This document shows, piece by piece, positions 31,947 to 41,696 of a stretch of 64,000 bases of DNA. Position numbers and translations under genes: made by a program. Each line of letters opens with the position of its first letter. The first letter of the stretch is position 1. Below the pieces are notes generated by a model. The model did no database searches and was not told the DNA's origin. It saw only the letters and a list, made by a program, of their open reading frames with translations. This DNA comes from Cercospora beticola. Taxonomy: Eukaryota > Ascomycota > Dothideomycetes > Mycosphaerellales > Mycosphaerellaceae. The stretch spans positions 2,356,001 to 2,420,000 of the forward strand of contig NC_088935.1 in assembly GCF_033473495.1 (NCBI RefSeq). Reading direction: 5' to 3'.

Positions 31947-33430
31947 TCATCTCGACTTACCCTTCAAAAACTTCTTGCTGGCATACTTGCGGAAGAACGC
32001 CTCGTGCACGACAGGGGCGTGAAGGTAGTCGACCATAAGCTTGAATACTGGCTGGATCTCTCCCTCTGTGTAGCCGGCATACTTGGCCAGGGTGGCGTCC
32101 CATTCGCCACGATCGAGCGCGAGACGTGCGAGGTACATAGCCGCCGCAGCCACATGCGATGGTGGGTACTGGAGGAAACGGTGATCGAGACAGGCAATCT
32201 CGAGCAGATACTTGCCGAGCGTACGCGTCTGGATGTCGTAGTTGTCGGCTTTGGAGATGCGCCGAAGAAAGTTCATGGGGTTCGGGTATGAGAGGTCGTA
32301 GTCGAGGGTAGCGAGGACGAACCGCTCTGCAGACAAGATCTCGGTGTCTTTGAACCCATCGTCGGCAACGTGCACGAAGTTCTGCACGTGAGGCGACAGA
32401 ACCTCTTCGTACTTGGAGGCGATGAACATGGCCGTGACTCCGACCAGCTGTAGGCGGTCAAGCTGAACCACTTTGCACGAAAGGAAGCGGTCGATGATGT
32501 TGACCGCAAGGAAGAGGGTCTCCGGCAGCAGTCTAAACCGTGCGTGCACCTCGAGCAGCCAGTCAACCAAGATGCCGCGCATCTTCCATTCCAGCTCGCC
32601 TTGGTTCTCCATGTAGTCGGGGTTGGCCATGGTTGTAATCTCGGTCTCACGCATGTAGTCAAAGATCTCATGCACATATTCGGCAACCATGAGTGGGTCG
32701 TCCAGGTCTTCGGTATCGAGGTCTTTGGCCTCCTTGATGAGCTCCTCCAAGGACTTCTCTCCGTCATACTCGTCCAGGTCAACGGAGGTACTGACACGCT
32801 CAGCGGCCTTGGACTTCATGTCGTCGCGCGCGCCATTCCTCGGGGGTGGCACGTTCTCGACATCGTCCTCCTCATCTTCCACGGTAACAGGACGCTTTGG
32901 TTTGGTTGCCGACGTGTTCCTCTTCTTTGGGGGACCACCAGCCGCAACACCAGAGCCACTGGCGGGTCGCTTGAGTTCTGATGAGGCAGCATTGGTGGTT
33001 TTGGCGCCGAGGGCAGGACGCGTCGAGCTTGTGCGTGCAGCCGGCTTCTGGATGCCAGCAGGCTTTGCGGCCTTGGAGAGCGTGCCTTTGGAAAGAGTTT
33101 CCTTCTTCGCGTCGCCAGTCTCTACCACTTCCTTCTTTGCAACATTGCTCACGTCGCCCAGGGCGGTGCGCTTGCGGGCGCCCAGAGTGCCGGTCGCGGT
33201 AGCAGCAGTGGTAGAGCGCTTCGTGGTGAGTGCCTTCTTGGGCGGATCTCCAGCGCCAGCATTGTCCAAAGCAGCGGCTTTGGCACGCGTCAGACGTGTT
33301 GTACCGACATTCTCGGCATTCTCGTCAGTCACCGTCCGCCTGGCAGTTCTGGCCTGGGCATGATGTCAGCGAAGGCGCGGAGGGCCACAGAAGCAGCAGT
33401 GAGGTGGTGATGAGCACTTACGGGCGGCAT
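31947..33430 (-). CDS. G2/mitotic B-type cyclin
   Basis: Two exons: 33430-33422 (9 nt, MPP), intron 33421-33354 (GTAAGT...CCCAG), exon 2 33353-31947; 471 aa. Binds and activates the mitotic CDK (orthologue of Aspergillus NimE / S. pombe Cdc13 type). A destruction box RTALGDVSN lies at residues 65-73, followed by a basic disordered region with PKKR nuclear-import-like motifs. The cyclin N box starts near residue 220 with the hallmark MRGILVDWLLEVH (from 261) and FLAVNIIDRFLS; the C-terminal box contains HVAAAAMYLARLAL. The start needs the micro-exon: the main frame has no ATG before VTDENAENV. Confidence 0.92.
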
Positions 33431-34419
33431 GGTTGATGTGAGTGTAAGTATGCGTAACTACGCGTATATTATGGTAGGATGCTGCACGCGAAAGTGCCAA
33501 TCGGGAAGTGTTTGGGCGTGCTATCAAAACCTTATGTCAGCTGTTATGATGGAACTCGCAGGCCGCGTGTAGACGCGATGGCGCTCACCAGACGTGGCAG
33601 AAGACCGGATGAAGCGGTGCAGAAGCAGCGGCCGTGGTGCTCGAGTGGCAGATGGGCGGATGGGATGCTGTGGTGGTGAAGATGCCGCGTGGGAATGGCA
33701 CAGGCGCAGCGGAATGCGTGCGTGTGTGGTGAGGCCGTAAGATGCTGGCGACAGTGCCCAGACGCCGTCCTCGCACCGGACCGCGTGTCGTTGGCGGAGC
33801 GCAGCAGCAGCAGCAGCGTGGTGCAGAGCGGCGATGGCGGTGCTGCGGTGGGAGCGGAGGAAGACGTGTCGTGAAGAGCGTGCAGAGGTGCAGAGGCGGG
33901 AAGAAGTCGTGCAAAGCTCGCGTCCCGATGGTGGAGCTGGGAGCTTTGTGTGTGTCTGGCGCTTGCCGGAGAGTCGCGTTTCAATGTTTTCGAGCACGCC
34001 CGTCCGTGCGAGATCGAGAATCGCGATGATGCGTCTATCGTCCGCGCGCGCAATGCCACAACGCTCGCGTCCAGCAAATGCAAATGTAAGAGAGCAGCAG
34101 TGCGTTGCGAGTCCAACCAGTGCGCGATGACGCCGTGTTCACGTCGACCGCAGAGGATCTCTTCAATCCCGTCGCTGGATGCGTGTTGGTCTCGTTTCGC
34201 AGGGCAACAGTAGTCGCGTCGTGGGTCTCAACCTCAGGCATCAGTCGTCACTCACTCGTCCCTTGCCGCAGCAAGCACGGTCTCAGATTCTGCTTGGCGC
34301 GTCTTCACTCCGATGCTGCACCTATCCAGCACATCTCGCCGGCATTGAGGTGCGTCGTCCATTGTCTGCGACCGAGACACCAATCGCTGGCGTCGCAGGC
34401 CACCATCACACCAGCAATC
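33431..34419. promoter_or_regulatory. Divergent promoter of B-cyclin and MRPL2
   Basis: About 990 bp between divergent start codons. A CAG-repeat run lies near 33802-33818. Open frames on both strands look compositional. No specific site identified. Confidence 0.45.
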
Positions 34420-35586
34420 ATGCTGCAGCCGCGGATACGGTCCGTCTGCTCGCAATGCCACTCCCTCCTGGCCATGACCAGGCGAACTTATGCCACCGCC
34501 GCCCAACAGCCCATCCAGGCTGCTGCAAGCACGCCAGAAGTGACGTCCTTTACGCCGCCCACGGCATCGATGCCCAGGCGTAACAAAGGTGGATTTCAGC
34601 TCAAGACGTACAAGCCGCGCACACCGGGAGTCCGACATCTTCGCCGTCCCATCAATGACCACCTCTGGAAGGGCAAACCACTGCGAAAGCTCACCTTCAC
34701 AAAACTTGGACATGGAAAGGGTGGTCGAAACAACTCAGGTCGAGTGGTGGTGCGACATCGTGGTGGTGGTCACAGGAGAAGGATCCGAACTATAGACTAC
34801 ACTCGTGCGGAGCCGGGAAAGCATCTGGTGGAGCGCATCGAGTACGACCCGAACCGATCTGCGCATATCGCTCTGGTGGAGAACGTCAAGACTAAGGTCA
34901 AGAGCTACATCATCGCCGCCGAGGGCATGCGAGCTGGCGACGTGGTAGAATCGTTTCGCGCAGGCATTCCAAACGAGCTGTTGGCCAGCATGGGTGGTGT
35001 TATGGATCCGGGCATGCTCGCCGCTAAGACTGCATTTCGAGGCAACTGCTTGCCTATGCATATGGTACCCTTGGGAACTCAGGTGTATTGCGTTGGCTCG
35101 ACACCAGGCAAAGGCGCTGTTTTCTGTCGCAGTGCTGGGACTTATGCTACAGTGATCGCAAAGGAGGAAAGGGGAAAGAAGGTTATCGATGTAACTGTTC
35201 GGCTACAAAGTGGCGAGGTGCGGAAAGTCAGCAAAGATGCATGCTGTACTATTGGCGTCGCGAGCAACCCACACCACCACTTTCGACAGCTGGGGAAGGC
35301 TGGCCGAAGCAGATGGCTCAACATCAGGCCCACCGTGCGTGGTGTTGCCATGAACGCAGTCGACCATCCTCACGGTGGTGGACGTGGTAAAAGCAAGGGA
35401 AATGTGCATCCAGTGTCGATATGGGGAACTCCGGTAAGTCTCTGTTCGTGCAGCGCGAGGTAGGATTTCATGCTAATTCTTTCACAGGCCAAAGGAGGTT
35501 ACAAGACTAGACATAAGAGGAATCCTAACAAAAGAGTGGTGCAAGAAAGACCACGCAATCAAGGAAAGAGAAGATCGAAGGCATAG
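34420..35586 (+). CDS. rml2: Mitochondrial large ribosomal subunit protein uL2m
   Basis: Two exons: 34420-35433 and 35488-35586; 370 aa. The intron (GTAAGT...CTAAT...CACAG) is phase 0. An Arg-rich presequence with RRTYATAA lies at residues 20-30. The L2 body shows [40 protein letters not shown], and the C-terminal [15 protein letters not shown] loop that contacts the peptidyl-transferase centre, followed after the intron by a [11 protein letters not shown] tail. The start is the ATG preceding the presequence; the frame upstream is open but has no L2-like sequence. Confidence 0.95.
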
Positions 35587-35902
35587 ACGACAAGTCTGGC
35601 TGTCTTCATGTACAAAATCCGGGCACGTCGAGGAACTCTGCATAGGTATTCGGCTTCACCGTACTCATGCCTTGTGTGCAATCTGTAGCAATAAGCGTGA
35701 CGATACACTACTATTCCACAGAATCTCAATATCCCCTCAACATTGCGGCCGGAAGTGCCGCGGGAGTGTCGAGTAAACATGCGCTTCACACTTGTGCTGT
35801 GTCCGCTATCCCCGATTCATCTGCCTCGGCTCTGACCTCACCTTCAATCTTTCATCAATCCATCTCAACACGTCCTCGCCCTCATGTCGCACTACAGCAA
35901 CA
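35587..35902. other. Intergenic
   Basis: 3' region of MRPL2 and leader of the HIT gene. No feature recognised. Confidence 0.5.
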
Positions 35903-36600
35903 ATGCCGACCATAGATGAGATGTACCCGATTCCTTGCGCCTTCTGCCGCATCAGCAAAGCATATCCGAACGAAACCACGACGAACGTGCCGCTTTCTCC
36001 AGATCCAGAGCGTGTGGATCCGCAATGCCATTTAATCCTCTCGACGCCTCTCGTCCTCGCCTTTCTCGATATTATGCCAATTTCCCCCGGACATATCCTA
36101 CTCACGACGCGCAAACACTATCGGACACTCGGAGATCTATACCCAGCGAGCAATCAGACGTGGTCGTCCCGTCGCGAAGCAGAAGAAGCTCGCGACGCTT
36201 CTCGGGCGTTGGGCGAATGGCTGCCGATCGTCAGCAGGGCTCTGTGCAAAGTGACTGGCATCGAAGATTGGGTAGGAACAGCCATTGTGCGAATGATAGC
36301 TTGTGGAGTATGTGACTGACTAGACGGCAATGTTTATAGAATGTCGTTCAGAATAACGGAGAACGGGCAGCACAAGTAGTGCCGCACATCCATTTCCACC
36401 TTATTCCCCGATACCAGGAAGGACGAGAAGAGACGCAGCGTAATGGCAGAACAGACTGGGGAACGCTCAAGTCATGGAAAATGTTTGGAAGAGGCTCCAG
36501 AGAGGATTTGGACGATGATGAAGGTAAAGAGCTGGCGAAGAAGTTGAGAGATGCGATTAGGGAGGAAGTTGAAAGTTCGGTTCCGACATCCAAGCTGTGA
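35903..36600 (+). CDS. HIT-domain nucleotide-binding protein
   Basis: Two exons: 35903-36271 and 36340-36600; 209 aa; phase 0 intron (GTAGGA...TATAG). CAFCRISKAYP near the start resembles the zinc-binding CxxC of Hint/GalT-type members. The FLDIMPISPGHILLTTRKHY block and the histidine triad HIHFHLIPR (in exon 2) are hallmarks of HIT hydrolases acting on nucleotide phosphoramidates or dinucleotides. A charged extension follows the triad (DWGTLKSWKMFGRGSRED), as in many fungal HIT proteins. Substrate unknown. Confidence 0.9.
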
Positions 36601-37161
36601 GCACGCGAGACTGGATAACCCGCACTTGATGCCTTTTGTCCTTCACGGCAATTGCTCGCACGCTGCTTCGCGTCACGACATTGTCTGACCAATTATGCCC
36701 GTGACTCTGGCGCAGGATGGAGAATTACGGCAGAATCTCAGTCAAGATCTACACGGAACCTGAATCAGGACCCACCGAACAGACAGTCCGGACTGGAAAT
36801 GTACTACAGCTCCTCGCGAGAACAGTCGGCCCGCCATGGCGATGCTATGCGCCATATACTCTTCGAAACTGTGCTCGTTGCAAACATTGAGAACGGCACA
36901 ATCAGCGCAGCTTCTGTGAGCGATATTCACATTCCTCACTGGATGATCCGCTATGGGAAAGCGAAGGCCCTCAGTTCACTGGGGTATTTGAGCCAACAGT
37001 CAGGTCTGTGCCAGCAGTTCAGGCGTGTGGAAGTACGACCAAGCGTTGCAGCTATGCAGAACCTGGCTCAATTTGCAACCCCTTCACAACGTGGATGTTT
37101 CAACCAGAACCTGACAAATCGATCTTGTACCTGGAAATGGCTGTCTATGCTCGCAATCAAG
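36601..37161. other. Intergenic, convergent 3' ends
   Basis: Between the HIT gene and the BTB-like gene. A plus-strand open frame crosses it and runs into the BTB-like gene antisense; I do not accept it as coding. Confidence 0.45.
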
Positions 37162-37992
37162 CTACACTTTGACGAATGCCCTTCCACCGCTATCCTTTGG
37201 TTCGCCGCTGTCGCTCGCCACAGCACCCTTGGTCTCGCATGACTGCTGGCCATTCCGCAGCATCTGCGCTGCGCCATTAGCATTGTCATGCGCATTGAGC
37301 GTAAGATAACATGGTCTGCCCAGCTCCACATGCCAATGATACACGCATGGCGTCAATTTATGCAGACGCTCGACATGACGCAAGCACACCTGATGCTCCA
37401 ACTTGCGTTTGTAAAAGGCATCGAGGAGCATGCTGCAGAAATTCTGATCAGACATGAAGGCCTGCCATACACTATTATCCACCGCATGCTTCGATTCGTC
37501 TTCTGCTGTCACGATCCAGTCTACAATGAGTTTGCGAATTCTGGAGCCAGGTCGAGTGTAGCTCGCGATTGCTGGCATTAATCTCACCAACGATGTCAGA
37601 TCACCCTTTTCGTCGAGTAGACCAAGCAGGCTACTGGTGCAGACATCTGCAAAATCCACAATCTGGAGCCTCTCCCCAACATTGTAGCCGTGTATCAGGC
37701 CAATAAGCTGGCTCGATATCTTGTTGTCGACAATATCTTCGGACGCCTTGATCGGTGCTTCACGATGGTATAGCCAGTGAGATAGGTTGCGGAGACCTTG
37801 AAAGGGCAGATTCAATTCAAGTCTTGAGATTTGAATGCGGGTTGCAACACCGACCGTTGGTTCAGTGAGTTTCTTCAGAATAGGAGACGATGCGAAGAGC
37901 AGCTTTTCATGAATATGGAGATGTGGTCGCAGTTCTGGTCCGTCACTGCTGCTACTGACGACTGTGACGATGGGGTCGGTAGTGCTAAGCAT
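37162..37992 (-). CDS. BTB/POZ-like fungal protein
   Basis: 276 aa from ATG 37992 (MLSTTDPIVTVV). The frame is open further upstream to about 38241, with another ATG at 38208, so a longer N-terminus cannot be excluded. The order is that of fungal BTB proteins: a V-T-V-V strand, then HIHEKLLFASSPILKKLTEP as the A2/A3 helices, then NLPFQGLRNLSHWLYHREAP at the place where F...L..WLY occurs in the family, and a BACK-like helical part (LHKLTPCVYHWH near the end). Probably a protein-interaction or Cul3-adaptor type; function unknown. Confidence 0.7.
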   Translation of the reverse strand: MLSTTDPIVTVVSSSSDGPELRPHLHIHEKLLFASSPILKKLTEPTVGVATRIQISRLELNLPFQGLRNLSHWLYHREAPIKASEDIVDNKISSQLIGLIHGYNVGERLQIVDFADVCTSSLLGLLDEKGDLTSLVRLMPAIASYTRPGSRIRKLIVDWIVTAEDESKHAVDNSVWQAFMSDQNFCSMLLDAFYKRKLEHQVCLRHVERLHKLTPCVYHWHVELGRPCYLTLNAHDNANGAAQMLRNGQQSCETKGAVASDSGEPKDSGGRAFVKV

Positions 37993-38641
37993 GTTTGTGA
38001 GCTCACTTGCTTCTAGGTCTCTCAGATAACTTCCCACCTGATGTTCGTCATTGTGGCGGCCTCGTAATGCAGGTTCCGTCTTATTTGCGGAAAGATTTTG
38101 ATAATGGATGCGTGAAATGTGAGAGCATGCATATATTCGTGATTTGATGCACGAATACAATAATGCCACGATCGTCGATTGCCAGTTGTTCCAGTGCCTC
38201 GCCAACATACATTGATGTGATCTCACAGATGGGCTATTCACTGCCTCCTCGAGTCTGCGAATTCGACCGAGCTCTTGTCAACCCGCTCACTTTCAACAAG
38301 TAGCTGCATTATGAAGGCTGCTCGTTCTCACGCAGAAGAATAAGTGCAAAGTGAATATGCATTGATTATCACAATGACTCCTGCTTGGAGAGCTTCGAGT
38401 GCAAATGAAGCTGGAACGTGACTGGAACTATCGAAATGAGACTGAAGTGAGCTGCTCAGGCATGCAGATGCGTGTAACAATAGCTCGCAGCAGTGGAAGC
38501 CTGATCTTAGTTGACAGAGCATCGTAACCTCTCCTCACTTGAGATATAAACTACATAAGCTCTTCTACCCCCTGGATAGGTTTGGCTTTCGCCTTTCAAC
38601 AAACAACTTCAACTCAGCTGGTCGGTACCACGTTAGCTACA
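37993..38641. promoter_or_regulatory. Divergent upstream region
   Basis: Region between the BTB-like gene and the DUF7587-like gene. An A/T-rich GAGATATAAAC element is at about 38540-38550, about 95 bp before the start at 38642, and could be a TATA-like box. No gene recognised. Confidence 0.35.
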
Positions 38642-39877
38642 ATGCGGGCAGGCCTTCTCTTCAGGGCTGTAAGCGACCAATCTCAAGGAACCAACTCTGC
38701 CAATCTCTTCGCCCCTGCGGCCGCTGGCTCGTCAGATAGGTCGAGACAATCTTATCGGCCACCGCTTGCCATTGATGGACAGAAGCTCAAGAACGCGCTG
38801 AGCTGGAGCAAGAAAGAAGACAGCATCTTTACGTTCTTCACCCCGTCCTTGCTCTTCGCGATCGCAACTGCTTCAAAGAGAAAGTACAGCGGAGACACAA
38901 ACATCAAGCTTATATGCTTTGATGCATCCAACGCGCGGACGCTGCAGGGCGAACGAGTAAAATTCGAGCTGGTGTCGACCTTGATGGAAAAGCTGGACAT
39001 CGCCATGTACAGAAGCAACAAGGCGCTCAAGGAATTCTCGGATGTGATTCTGACTACAGCTTGTTTCGTACCTGGAAACGATGTACGGGTCGCTCAATTC
39101 GATCAAATAGAGCTGCAAGGACTCTATCAGCTCTATCCATATCTGGGGGAGAATCGATACCGCGCGAGGCCGAAGCTAAGTCGTGTCATCGAGAACGCAC
39201 GAGGTTTCGGCTGGCAGAGCCAGCGACCGCTGTCTTTGCAAAAGATCGGTCTTGCTGCTCAGCTCGCAGCAGTATTCATCGGCGCTTCCAACAAGCGGAT
39301 GCACTCGACCAGTATTGAGCCACGCCTTCTGGCCTCCTTCCTTGGTTTGCAAAAGCGACACTTCGCAGACAGTGCTTTGATGTGTTGGCTCGACAAGTTT
39401 TCCCAGGAGGTCATTGAGATTGACGGCTGCGAGGGTACAAAGCCCGATTCTTTTTGCCACAGTTCTATTCCAGAAGTTCTCCAACAGCAGGAGCTTATGA
39501 AAGTGCTGAACAACAGGCAGATGCTTGCTAGTGCACTTACCAGTAACTGCGCAGTCGCAACAACAGTTGTGGATTATGAGGCTCACGAGTTCGAAGAATG
39601 GCAATCGATGAACCATGCTCAATATCGGGCTGAAAATCCGAGGGATGGCAGCAATGCGGGCAGGAGTCGAGTAAAGAGGAGGCTGCGCGATAGAGACGAT
39701 CGCCCATTCGAAAGACGCCCCCGCAGAGAATATGCCCCCCGAGATCGCGTCTCGAGGCCAAGAAACCACGAAGAATCTCACATCTATGGTGGTCGCAGTG
39801 TCCTGGCAACCAGGTTGGAGCGTGCGGATGGCCACAAGTACCGGCGTGAGAGACGTTACGAGCACCGCCGCCACTGA
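38642..39877 (+). CDS. Unknown protein, DUF7587-like, with Arg/Asp/Glu-rich tail
   Basis: 411 aa from ATG 38642 (MRAGLLFRAVSDQSQG). The N-terminal 150 residues read LFRAVSDQSQG..., LSWSKKEDSIFTFFTPSLLFAIATASKR, then LICFDAS...; this resembles the fungal DUF7587 fold (R-x-x-x-x-S near the start, S-x-F-x-S/T-F-T-x-S in the middle), whose function is unknown. A second domain with LAAQLAAVFIGASNKRMHS follows. The last 80 residues alternate Arg with Asp/Glu (RRLRDRDDRPFERRPRREYAPRD), typical of RNA-associated low-complexity tails. Family assignment is tentative. A 5' exon upstream is possible. Confidence 0.65.
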   Translation: MRAGLLFRAVSDQSQGTNSANLFAPAAAGSSDRSRQSYRPPLAIDGQKLKNALSWSKKEDSIFTFFTPSLLFAIATASKRKYSGDTNIKLICFDASNARTLQGERVKFELVSTLMEKLDIAMYRSNKALKEFSDVILTTACFVPGNDVRVAQFDQIELQGLYQLYPYLGENRYRARPKLSRVIENARGFGWQSQRPLSLQKIGLAAQLAAVFIGASNKRMHSTSIEPRLLASFLGLQKRHFADSALMCWLDKFSQEVIEIDGCEGTKPDSFCHSSIPEVLQQQELMKVLNNRQMLASALTSNCAVATTVVDYEAHEFEEWQSMNHAQYRAENPRDGSNAGRSRVKRRLRDRDDRPFERRPRREYAPRDRVSRPRNHEESHIYGGRSVLATRLERADGHKYRRERRYEHRRH

Positions 39878-40002
39878 AACACTTCAGAGTAATGCGAGGA
39901 CTTTGACGTGGAATCGAAGCGAAGAGCAAGCTGAAATGTCGAGACGGAATGGGATTTCTGAGTGGAATGGGAGGTCGAAGGGGCAGGCGCGGTTAAGGTT
40001 GA

Positions 40003-40781
40003 CTAAGACGTTGATGCAGCGGCCAGAGACAGGTAGACACCCCAGACCAGACCAGCCACAGAGCCGAAGAGCATGCGTTGCTCGAGCGGGATCACAGTGA
40101 AGCTGAGAATGCTCACAGCAGGCCAAAGTTTCTGACCGGCAAGGGTCATTGGCCAAAACTTGGTGTGAACATCGTTGGAAATGGATCGCATATCTTGGCC
40201 ACGGAGGAGTGCAATGCCCGCGATGAACAGGACGGTCTGGCGGTCGTCAGCGAGTGCGATTCAGGCATGCAGGATACATACATTTACTGAAGCGCCAATC
40301 GTCTGGTCTAGGGTGAATTTGATTGCCGTGTTCTTGACACTCAATTTCTTTGCTTCATCATTTTTTGATCCTGTCTGTCCGGGCCGCCCTTTGCTCCTGC
40401 CGTCGGCGTTGCGTCGATGAAGAGCATCGTCAGTGGTATGCGTGCCTGTACTGTGTCCCCTAGACTTCTCGTCCGAAGGTGTTGTTGTCGTTGGGTGATC
40501 GGCTTGGCCAGGATATGCGGGAAATCGAGCTTCCAGCCAGGCTTGCCACAGGCAGTTTGGAGGGCATGCGAGCATGGAGAAGACGACGAATTGGAGCAAT
40601 TCCACGACGTTGATGCTTATCGGAGACTACGTCGGAGCTCGAGTCAGCCTTGTTGCAAGTGCAGCTGAAGGTGGAAGCCACACACCTGCGTACGCCAGGC
40701 GGTAAGCACTTGGGCTAGGATGTTGGAGACGGCGCTGAGCAGGCCGGCTTGGATCGTCGACGTGACAATGGCGGAGGGCAT
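40003..40781 (-). CDS. Mpv17/PMP22 family membrane protein
   Basis: Three exons: 40781-40686, 40626-40282, 40236-40003; 224 aa. Introns are 59 nt (GTGTGT...CGTAG) and 45 nt (GTATGT...CGCCAG), both phase 0. The N-terminus AIVTSTIQAGLLSAVSNILAQ matches the first helix of the family, followed by LLQFVVFSMLACPPNCLWQAWLE. A 55-residue hydrophilic loop precedes KFTLDQTIGASVN. The last exon carries the diagnostic FWPMTLAGQKLWPAVSILSFTVIP and VWGVYLSLAA. Mpv17 relatives sit in mitochondrial inner or peroxisomal membranes and may form channels; which membrane cannot be told here. Confidence 0.9.
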
Positions 40782-41696
40782 GGCGGGCCTTCACTGACAG
40801 CCGTTTGCAGGAGATGAGCAGAGGGACAATCTAGTCGAAGCTTGTGATATCGTGTCCAGGAACAGAGTTCAGTCAAGGCACGACGACAGGGCTACGTCAT
40901 CGTTGGTCCCGCTCTGATGAGACGTTGAGTGTGAAGCAAGTGCAGACAAGCATCGTTTCAGGAGGGGAGGGGGTGGCGACGGCGGTGAGGAGACAGTCAG
41001 CGGTGGGGACAGCGCGTCTTGGGAGCTGCAGACGCGGATGTGCGTTGTAGCGACGAGGACGTGACGGCGGACCAGTGCAGCGCGATGATGCGTGGATGCA
41101 TGCTGGTCTCGGCTAGAAGAAAAGCGCCGACTGGCCTGCGACAGGGCCACCATCCTTTGGGCACGTCTTTTCCACGCACCAGTCAGCGGGAAACAGACAT
41201 CGCGTACACGCGACGCAGCGGACAGCAGCAGCAGCAGGGGGCCACGCCGCGCCGCCACCTCCTCCGCCGCCGCCGAGGTCCAGCAAATCACGTAGACGCA
41301 GCATGCAGAGTCAGGCCGGGCGCGCTCCTGCGCCGACGTTTGCTCCGTGTCGAAGCGCTCGAGCACTGTGCCCCCGGCGGTTGCTATAAACCCAGATTTG
41401 GGGCGACCCTTAATGTGCGCCTCGCAGTAGTGGTAGTAGTAGTCTAGTCTGGCTGTTCGTGAATTCCCGTCCACCGACCACCACTCACCACCCACCGCGC
41501 TCCCACTGTTCCTACCCGCCCTCCTGCCAGCATCTCGTCGCCGCCCATGCGAGCATTTCCACCACCGACATCGTGACCTGGCCGTCGTCCATGCCCGTAT
41601 TTGTATGAGCAGCCCGCCCGCACGTGCACATCGAGGTGGGCATGGTGGTGAAACGACGGGCGAGCGCGGATACAGCTCTCTGCCATCGCCGCCAAT
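40782..41696. other. Intergenic, divergent upstream region with long leader
   Basis: Between the Mpv17-like gene and zds1. Contains a CAG run near 41225-41240. Long antisense open frames are compositional. No gene recognised. Confidence 0.45.

Noticed and set aside
33544..34130. Several overlapping open frames in the cyclin/MRPL2 divergent region
   Set aside because: They occur in all frames of a GC- and repeat-biased stretch and none has a domain.
34105..34419. In-frame extension of MRPL2 upstream of ATG 34420
   Set aside because: The extension has no L2 or targeting features; the ATG at 34420 gives a normal mitochondrial presequence.
36652..37242. Plus-strand open frame of 196 codons across the gap after the HIT gene
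   Set aside because: It lacks an ATG at its start, overlaps the BTB-like gene antisense and contains no recognisable domain.
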